DNA of 64,000 nt from Dipteronia dyeriana (taxonomy: Eukaryota; Streptophyta; Magnoliopsida; Sapindales; Sapindaceae): the NCBI GenBank assembly GCA_032871835.1, contig CM065301.1, forward strand, positions 14,401,291 through 14,465,290. The letters run 5' to 3'. The notes under the pieces are model-generated. The model was not told the DNA's origin. It saw only the letters and a list, made by a program, of their open reading frames with translations, and ran no database searches. The position numbers were made by a program, and so were the translations under genes. Positions 56,480 to 64,000 of the stretch are shown piece by piece (within the stretch, counting starts at the first letter, position 1; the number at the start of each line of letters is the position of its first letter).

Positions 56480-57311
56480 ATCTTAAGTTAACTTTTGGTC
56501 CTAATATATTGCCTATATCTACTCTAGGTTTTGCTATAGGATGACTACTAGATTCTACTTTAAATTTTGTTATCTCTATTCTTTTTACTAACCAAGCTAA
56601 ATACTCTGAATTTATACTATTGCGATCTAATTCCTTTATCCTTTCTTCTAAATTATCAATTCTTTTAAGGACTTCTAAAAGTAATTTTATTATAGTATTA
56701 TTTTATCCTTGAACAATAGTATTGCTATTCTGATTAAACTTTTTGTCATTTATTCCTATTGGTAAATTGTTTTTGGTTTCTAAGATCAGTTCTTATAATA
56801 TTCTGTTTAGTGTACTACTCATTCAACTACTATCTTTGTTATGGTTTTGAGTTGTTCTTTTAATTCCTTTTGAGTTTCTTTTACACTTTCTATTTCTATA
56901 TGGAGTCTCTCAACTATCTTCTTAAATTCTAATTCTACTGGTTTAAGGTCTTTTAACTCAATTAATTCTATTTAATTCTGCTATTTCTGTTGTGCTTGAG
57001 AATCTTTTGACTTGACTACTAAATTCTTTTAACAATTGTCTTATGTAATCTAAGTTTGATTGTAATGTTTTAACTTTGCTACTTTGGAAAAACTTTGCTA
57101 ATTCTGTAATATTATTATTAGTTTTATCAATATTAACCTCTAAACTTCTTCTTAAATTTATTAGAAACTCTACCATAAAGTTTTGTTGACCATTGATAGT
57201 GTGGGGAATGTGCTTATATTGATTCTCTAGGTGTTCAATATTATAGCTAATCTTTGTATTATTCTGTAAACTAATCTTTGTTTTCTTAAAATCTGTAATT
57301 TCTAATTTCAC
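56480..57311 (-). pseudogene. EPRV2 coiled-coil ORF upstream of the movement protein
   Basis: 57311-56958 encodes 117 residues (begins MKLEITDFKKTK) with heptad-like Leu/Ile spacing, followed after stops by more coiled-coil sequence to about 56480. Position and helical character resemble virion-associated or aphid-factor-like proteins of caulimovirids, but I do not recognise the family. It lies between the two copies of the movement-protein segment. Confidence 0.5.
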
Positions 57312-57942
57312 TAATATTTATATCTATATCTGGAAGACATCTCATTACTGCTACTTTATTTCTTAGGTCTACCTCAGCTGTTGCTAACTGGGCTTGTTCA
57401 TGATTGCTAAATCTACTGTCATATAAGTATAAGTGTGCTTTTGTATCTAGTCATGTTCTAGTCTGACTAAGTACTCCTATTATTACTACTCCTAGATGTA
57501 TTGAAGAAAATCCATTCTTTTTTATTTCTTTTCCACTTTGAGGGCTTAGCAATGTAACTTCTTCTTTATTCTTGACTACTGCTATTGTAAATTCATCTTT
57601 ACAAACATATATGCTACTTTTCAAGCTATCTAATATTCCTTCTCTATAAAGATTCTTTTTCTGAACTTGCTTAAATCCTACTTCTAGCATTTTATTAACA
57701 TCTTCTTCTTGAATTAAATCTTCTGTCTTTTCTATTATCTCTTTCCCTTTATTATTATAATTTAATATATTCCTTACTATATTGACCGTGGATTGTTTTA
57801 CACTAAAAGTTCTAGCTAACTCCATCTTTTTATCTTTAGATCTTAAGTTAACTTTTGGTCCTAATATATTGCCTATATCTACTCTAGGTTTTGCTATAGG
57901 ATGACTACTAGATTCTACTTTAAATTCTGCTGTCTCTATTCT
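57311..57942 (-). repeat. Second, partial copy of the EPRV2 movement-protein segment
   Basis: Nearly identical to 55948-56580 in the same orientation. Its frame 57825-57451 again starts MELARTFSVK and passes the SSIHLG motif without the stop found in the other copy, ending at a later stop. It is cut at 57942 by the LTR of the gypsy element. Head-to-tail viral fragments like this arise from concatemers or replicative rearrangement. Confidence 0.88.
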
Positions 57943-58800
57943 TGTTGACGTTGATTTCTGGATTGTATCAGAAAAACCAACAATGATTGGATTTCGGCTA
58001 TCAATTCAAAGAGAAAAAGATTAGAGAAGGTGATCAAGACACGAATTTTACGTGGTAAAACTCCAACTGACCGGAGAAACGTCCACGGGTGGTTGAATGA
58101 TCAACCAACCCAAAATCCACTATGAAAATATGATGTTTACAAGCTCTCGATCTCTCTTTCTTCTCCCTGTCTTTTTCTATTGCTTGCTCTCTATCTCTTT
58201 TTTTTTGGTGAGATTATAGGTCTATTTATATGTTTATAGAGCCCTAATCTACCTTGTACAAGTAATAGATCTTTGTATTTAATTACAATTATTTACTTGC
58301 TTGAGGCTGATTGTCTTCTTTCCTGTTTCGAAGTATTGTATTGAAATCAAATGGGATTCTAGTAGTGCGGTCCAGTTTGGACTTGTTTCCTTATAAGAAC
58401 GTGAACTTTTTAAAGAAATAAATGTGTTGCCTGATTGAGAACCCTTCCAGCTCAGTATTTTGTTCGCTTTGGGATTCCTTCCTGATATGGATATCTTCGT
58501 GTATTTAATAACCTAATCCGTGTGAACTAAGCACTAAGCTTCTTATTCGGTTTTCTTCATATTTATCCCGAGCAAGGATAATACCAGCAAGGCCTGAGTA
58601 ACATCGTTTGAGCCCGAGTGGAAGCGTCATTTAACCAGTTCTGAGTGTCGTTAACTGATCCCGAGTAGGTTTCATTTAATATCTGCTTACTCGGGTTTTC
58701 TCTTTTTCGGCACTGTCTTGTATGATATTTGCTGAATGCCTATTTGGATGTCCACCTGACAATTTATCCTCTTTGTTTGATGACGTGTTCATCCGATAAA
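57943..58800 (-). mobile_element. LTR of a Ty3/gypsy retrotransposon inserted in EPRV2 (inner end uncertain)
   Basis: The outer end is exact. Copy A of the viral repeat reads CTCTATTCTTTTTAC (56575-56589), while this copy reads CTCTATTCT then TGTTGACG, so the element begins at 57943 with TG. Inside, the - strand has TATAAATAGA at 58221-58230 as a promoter, followed toward 57943 by R/U5-like sequence with ACGAATTTTACGTGG. I could not find the inner end; it may be anywhere from 58750 to 59250. The orientation agrees with the - strand integrase at 63136-63974, which makes this the 3' LTR. Confidence 0.65.
58221..58230 (-). promoter_or_regulatory. TATA box in the gypsy LTR
   Basis: TATAAATAGA on -, about 280 bp from the LTR end. 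This is a typical plant LTR promoter position and would drive transcription into the EPRV2 movement-protein duplicate. Confidence 0.55.
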
Positions 58801-59256
58801 ATTCACATATGACAATACCTCTTTAAAATATTTTTGTTGAACAAGGTTTGTTCGGAAAAAAGTATTTTAATTAGTTATCAATATCTTTTCAGTATCCGAG
58901 TAAATATCTTGTCATAATGACGAGTTTTAATGGCGACCCTGTAAATTCGATTTGCCTCCTTACGTGATATCTTTAATGAAGACGACGTTTTGGAGTTCTG
59001 ACGTTGAAAGCCAGTTCTCCTTCTGACACGTGTCTCTTGCCTCTTCGTTTTTCAATATCATTTATGAGAAACGACTTACTCGCTTCCCTTTGTGCCTTGA
59101 AATCTAGGGTTTCGTGTTATTATTTCTGTAAATTCTTCACTGAGAGACATCGTTGGTTTATTCTAAACGATTTTCAGCAGATTTTTTTTTATAAAAAAAA
59201 CGGATTTCTTTACATAAGTTCGCGATTCTCCGTTGAAGATCTTGCATCAAACTTAA

Positions 59257-62176
59257 TTCTCAAGGTTAGTTTTAATTGAGCCATCTTCCCGTCATCGTCT
59301 CTTTAATGTCGCTATTGATGCATTAGAACGTGGGGATTTCCAGTTAGTTTCTTGCATTAGAAGATTACTGGGGGAAATCCCTGCTGATGAACCTCCATTT
59401 TTAGAGGTTGATATTTCTGGGCTTCACCCTGACGTCACTTTTAGCCCTGTATCGAGTTCTTCATCTAGTTCTGATTCTGATACTTCTGATCACAGGATAC
59501 CCTTTCAAATGATGGGAAAACATCAAAGCAGAAGCGAAGTCTGTAAGCACAATTCAGACGATATCCTGATCAGGGAGCAGACTGCTAACGAGAACGGCGT
59601 TGAAGAGGCTTTCAAAACATCTCGCCTTTCCTTCTCTGTTGCTTGCCCGAGTGGGTTTGATACTGAGCCGAATGTAGTCGGGGCAGACGAGATAGAAAAG
59701 TATCGTTCACGATTCGATCTGCCCGACTCGGTCACTTTGATTCCAGTGGGTGATAGAGCTGTATGGAATCCTCCCCCGGCTATAGTGGTGATCTACAGAT
59801 CCATGCTCTGCTGCGGCGTCACTCTTCCTTTCCAGCCATTCATTGCCTGGTTTTTGGCTGAAGCAGGGATTGCTCCTGCTCAACTTGCCCAGAATAGCTA
59901 CGAAATTTTGATGTGCATGTGGAACATGTACAACCGGATGAACTTATCGCTGCCATCCCTGAATGAAATCAGGCATTTTTTTACACTGAGGCAAGCGGGC
60001 AAGTCGGGGACCTACTTCCTTATGTCTAATTCACCAGATTGTTGGGTCCCTAAGGGGACAAAAGTGAGTCGGGGAGCTGATACCTCTGGTGACCCCAAAA
60101 AAAAGGGGTTTTATATGGGGATTTTCTACGTCCAACAAGTTCTGGAAGAACAGTTGGTTTTTCACCTTAGGGAGTCTCGGACTTGAAGTACTGTTTTAGC
60201 TGAGGGTGCTCGGACGGTGCTGAAGGTCCCCCTGTTCTTCTGTTCCCCCGATAATTTGAACAAGAAGAAAATTGAGTACAGCGATGCGGAGCTGACCAAA
60301 CTTGCTCGGGCGGTAGTTCGCACTTTGGAGAAAATGAGCAAAACTTATCTTTTTGTTGAGTCCAAGATGATTGAGTTCGGCTTCTTTGGAAAGATTTCGG
60401 GCTACCGAAGGTGATGTAAGTGATTTTTGTAATCTTTTCCTTTTATTATAATTCTTGTTTTGTATTCTGACGTGGTTCCCTCTTTTTTTTTAAGTGTATG
60501 ATACAGACGTCGTCTATGATCTTCAGGCTCGCCAAGTGAAGTCGATTATTCAGGCGAGTCAGAAAAAGGCTTCTCGTCAGAGCAATGAAGGCATTGCCCC
60601 GTCTGAATCTGATGAGGAAACTGACACCGTCGAAGAGTAAATTCCTGAATATGCCCCCGAGGACACCGTTCAACCGGCCGCAGGAGAGTCTAGTGGTCCG
60701 AGTGGCCCAACGGATCATGCCCATCCGCCCAATGACGAGAAGAGGAAAATCGAGGGTCCTGGTGAGGAACCTGTCGAATGGTCAGAGGCTGGTGATGAAG
60801 GTAATACCTCTATGGGGGCAAGTACCTGTGGATCTTGAATTCTTTGAGTCCTTCCGGGATGATACTCAGGAAGATCCCGCAACTGATCTGAGCTTACACT
60901 GTTCTCTGGGTGAGAAGCGAAAAGCGGTCAGCTCCCCGACTTGCCCACTTAAGGTCCATCGGGTGGTCTCATTCATCGACTCCAGCGATGAAGATTTTAT
61001 GGATGAGATTCCCCCGAGCGTTGATGCTGGAGAGTCAGCGGATGCTGCGGCTTTAGAGCCGAACAAAGGTTCTACCCCCGAGGTTGGAAATCTATGGGCT
61101 GAATCCTCTGGGTTCCTTCATATACTTCTCCCCAGAATTTGCTGCGGGAGATGTCATCCGGTCGGATTTTTATTGGAGATGACCGTTGGAGCTATTTCCG
61201 AGATGGCTCTCTGACTGACCGTCTTAAAAAAAAAATCAACGGTGCATCTTATGTAAGTTATCATTTTCTTTAATTGTTTTGCTTGTTTGCCCGATTCAGA
61301 TTTTTAATTAAACTTTTATAGATGGTGGCCGAATTCGCTGAGCTAATTCAAACGCAACAACATCAAGCTGACCGAATAAGGTGTCTGGAAGCTCAGCTAA
61401 AGGAAAGTGAGGATTGTCGTGCTCGGGTCGAATCGGCTTATCAACATGAGGTTGGTTCTACACAAGTTTTTGCCGACCACTGACTGGAAAAGTAGATGAA
61501 GGCCGAGGAGAAGGTTTATTTGGCAGAAAAGAAAGCATCATCTCTTCAGGACTTATTGTCTTCTGCCCAAGAATCAATGCTTAAGGGCGAGCAGGAAGCG
61601 GAGCAGTCAAAGTCGGCGTATGAGCAGAAGATTGAAGATTTGAAGCGCCAAGCGTTAACAGTTAAATCCTTATCCTGGGAGGTAAGGCTGGAACTTGAAA
61701 TACAAGGGGTGGATCGTTTCAAAAGTTCCCCTGCCTATGATGCTCTTCTTCTTCGGGAGTTTCAATGAGGACTGGTTTCAGCTGGCGAATTCTTTAAAGT
61801 CAAGAATCGGACTACTGAGAAGGCCCGAACCAATTGGGAGCTGTTAATCAAACATCATGTGGATCGGTCCTTGGAGTCTTTTAAAACTCAGATGAAGGAA
61901 TGGAGAGCTTATTGCTGTAGCCGAGGCAAAGAGCCTCATCCTATGCATTTAGAGATTCCATCCGAACACTCTCTCTCGACCTTCTATGCCAGTCAAGAGT
62001 TGGTCGTGGAGGGTGTGGAGCCTGATGTCGGGCCGATTCCAGGGGAGGATTACAGCCAATGGATGAATGACTCAGTTGACACAATTGCTTGGCCTTTTAA
62101 AGAGAGTCTGCTCTGCGAGTACGAGATGATGCCTAACCCGAGTATTGGCAAGGGCTCCAAATCCTCACAATCCTAA
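59257..62176 (+). pseudogene. Antisense gene of the gypsy element (Transposase_28-type domain plus coiled coil)
   Basis: The + strand has a long frame from 59257 (first Met 59509) to 60184. Its core PPPAIVVIYRSMLCCGVTL...FLAEAGIAPAQL...LRQAGKSGTYF matches the 'putative gypsy type transposon' (Transposase_28, PF04195) pattern. It continues past a TGA to 60413. A likely intron (donor GTAAGT near 60416) leads to an acidic exon at about 60495, then a shift near 60825 into a Ser/Asp-rich part. After a second intron (acceptor TATAG before ATGGTGGCC, 61321), coiled coil (61321-61770) and a C-terminal domain end at 62176. Stops at about 60184, 60637, 61480 and 61766 indicate decay. AATAAA lies at 62240-62245. 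It is opposite in sense to pol; some plant Ty3/gypsy elements (Grande, RIRE2 types) have such antisense genes. Function unknown. Confidence 0.75.
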
Positions 62177-62239
62177 TTTTTGTAGATAGGATTTTTGTAC
62201 TTTTTAATTCTTTGTAAAGAATAGTTCTTTTGAAAGATC

Positions 62240-62245
62240 AATAAA
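62240..62245 (+). terminator. Poly(A) signal of the antisense gene
   Basis: AATAAA lies 64 bp after the stop codon at 62176, preceded by a TTTTTGTAGATAGG/TTTTTGTAC upstream element. This supports + strand transcription of the antisense gene. Confidence 0.55.
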
Positions 62246-62319
62246 ATTCTGAGTAGCATTTCTGAATCTGGTGTTTCGATACTATTTGCTCGCAAAATTT
62301 CTTTAACTTGACTGGTTGC

Positions 62320-62545
62320 TGAGTATCTTATTAAACCCGCTATTTCTGATGTTCGCGTATTTAACCGAGTATCTTATTAAACCGGTTGCCACCCGAATAA
62401 TGTCAAGTATCTTATTAAACTGGCTCTTGTAATCTTTATGCCAAGTATCTTATTAAACTGGCTAGCTCTGATGTTCGGGTAACTTCACCGAGTATCTTAT
62501 TAAACCGGTTGTCACCTGAATAATGTCAAGTATCTTATTAAACTG
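62320..62545. repeat. Minisatellite between antisense gene and pol
   Basis: AGTATCTTATTAAACYGG occurs six times (about 62324, 62370, 62405, 62445, 62494, 62527). A higher-order period of about 123 bp includes CACCCGAATAATGTC and GATGTTCGGGTA. Tandem arrays in this 3' region are a known habit of large plant gypsy elements. Confidence 0.9.
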
Positions 62546-62888
62546 GTTAATATTATTAACGGTGTCATCTTAAAACAGAAGTTTATACTTGTGTTTCATA
62601 CACGGTTGCTACCCGAATATTACATCATGGCTCACCATAATCATGTTCGAGTCCTTACGCATTACCAAGGACGTCTCCCCAGTTTTTATGTGTAAGGGTT
62701 TGGCGAATCGTTAAGCTTTTTGAATTGCTTAACACAGCTACGCATTTCACCAAAAAATTTCCCGATAGCGTCCCGAGCTGGTGCATCGGGTTTGCCTTTT
62801 TGCGAATATCATTTTGACCTTGCTCAGCTGGCATGCTCCTTCGAGCTTCTCCGCCCATTCGAGATTTAATGGTCCCGGGTATTCTATT

Positions 62889-62973
62889 TGCATGTTCTTA
62901 TTATCATGCTTTTCTTCCATATGTTCTTATTATCATGCTTGTCTTCCATATGTTCTTATTATCATATGCTTTC
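62889..62973. repeat. 27 bp tandem repeat x3
   Basis: CATGTTCTTATTATCATGCT (or a close variant) with TTTCTTCCAT occurs three times in a row with period 27-28 bp, in the non-coding 3' region of the gypsy element. Confidence 0.85.
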
Positions 62974-63135
62974 TTTTGGAAATCCCGAGTTCGATGCTTT
63001 TCTTTCGGGAATCCCAAGTTTGATTTTTTACTCATCTGTAAAATCAATAGTTATAAATTCCAGCTAATATTTATCCTAACTAAAATTTTCCTGACTAAAA
63101 AAAAGAAAAAAAAACATTTTAAGGATAGAAAATCT

Positions 63136-63974
63136 TCAGATATTGTATGGTCGGGGTAAAACCCCTCCATTAGGTCGTGCAATCCAATATGCCCCATGAC
63201 CAGCTATTCCTTCGACTTTGTACGGTCCTTCCCATTTGTCAGCCAAGGAACCTGTAACTTTATTTTTTGTGTTCAATGACACCTTTCTGAGTACCAGGTC
63301 TCCTAGCTAAAATTTTCTGACCCGAACGTGAGAGTTGTAGTGGCGAGCTACCCTTTGCTGATATGCTATATTTCGTATTCGGGATTTCTCCCTTTTCTCT
63401 TCTAGCTCATCTAGACTTTGTAATAGCATATCAACGTTCTGCTCTTCATCGTATAGCCTGACCCGGAGTGACATATATGACGTTTCTATAGGAATAAAAG
63501 CTTAATAAAAGCTTCTGTTCCAAACACTAAAGTGAATGGAGTTTCTCCTGTTGATGTTCTCGTTGTTGTCCGATACACCCATAACACTTCGGGAAGCTTT
63601 TCAACCCAGCTTCATTTCTTGGCATCTAGATTTGCTTTGATTGTGTGCTTGATGATTTTGTTCACTGCATCCACCTGCCCATTTGTCTGAGGGTGGGAAG
63701 GTGTGGCATAGTAATTGACAATCTGGTACTCTTTGCACAACTGTCCGAATTTCAAGTTATCGAACTGGGTGCCGTTGTCAGTGATTATAGTGTTTGGGAC
63801 TCCAAACCTATAGAGTATATTCTTTTTCATGAAATTTGTGGTGTTTGTTTCTGTGATGTGCACTAATGCTTCAGCTTCTACCCACTTCGTGAAATAGTCA
63901 ACGGCTACTATTGCATGCTTTGCTCCACCCCCTGTCCCGCCTGGCATTGGGCCGATCAAATCCAAACCCCACAT
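63136..63974 (-). pseudogene. Ty3/gypsy integrase, C-terminal half (runs off the window)
   Basis: On -, from 63974, MWGLDLIGPMPGG carries the first catalytic Asp and IITDNGTQFDN the second. The third acidic residue, normally Glu in the NGQVEAVNK motif, is GAT (Asp, 63669-63671) here, so the DDE triad is altered. The frame stops at 63612. The continuation ([11 protein letters not shown]..., then KVTGSLADKWEGPYKV and the C-terminal ARPNGGVLPRPYN) runs with further stops to a TGA at 63136. There is no chromodomain. The zinc-binding HHCC part, RT and gag lie beyond the right edge. The element is dead. Confidence 0.85.
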
Positions 63975-64000
63975 GGAAAATGGCCATGGGGACGTGAGGT

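Overview
The window is nuclear DNA of a flowering plant, probably a eudicot. Three host genes with canonical GT-AG introns sit in AT-rich DNA crowded with mobile and viral insertions. The host genes are DCP1 (mRNA decapping cofactor, 8 exons, + strand, 14237-24231), a small organelle-type RRM RNA-binding protein present as a tandem pair (dead copy 28927-30345, intact copy 34660-36754, + strand), and nicalin (ER membrane translocon-associated protein, 15 exons, - strand, 37925-48273). No rRNA, tRNA, CRISPR array or bacterial-type operon was seen.

Left flank, 1-7550: a decayed endogenous pararetrovirus (EPRV1, Caulimoviridae, petuvirus/florendovirus-like). It reads linker, coat protein with zinc knuckle, protease, reverse transcriptase, RNase H and C-terminal region, then a 35S-like TATA box, poly(A) signal and tRNA-Met primer site, and restarts with the movement protein. 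After 691 bp the 3' end and promoter reappear as a 1.3 kb inverted copy, so two viral promoters face each other. The viral block ends in a (TA)n tract. Next, 7830-12860 is a Mutator-like element: a transposase killed only by stop codons in one uninterrupted frame, and a convergent, spliced Ulp1-type cysteine protease gene with all four catalytic positions. This is the Kaonashi (KI-MULE) arrangement. A 389 bp hAT-type element with a perfect 8 bp target duplication lies behind it.

Centre, 14-37 kb: DCP1, with tandem and MITE repeats in its introns; an intergenic stretch with simple repeats, palindromes and nested TIR elements; and the RRM duplication. The duplicated unit starts inside a MITE, and the second MITE copy was later split by two further insertions. 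The intact RRM copy carries a 710 bp TIR element in intron 1 that is absent from the dead copy.

Right flank, 49.8-64 kb: a second, far more AT-rich and unrelated EPRV (EPRV2, - strand) with coiled-coil, movement protein, coat protein, protease-RT-RNase H and a separate viroplasmin/transactivator ORF, plus a 630 bp internal duplication of the movement-protein region. A Ty3/gypsy retrotransposon is inserted in it. Its integrase runs on the - strand out of the window. Between pol and the LTR it carries an antisense, apparently intron-containing gene on the + strand with a 'putative gypsy type transposon' (Transposase_28-like) domain and coiled coils, flanked by tandem repeats. Both EPRVs carry many stop codons and at least one frameshift, and no infectious unit is present. 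The most notable features are the EPRV1 fold-back with convergent promoters, the antisense gene of the gypsy element, and the transposon with an open protease gene beside a dead transposase.
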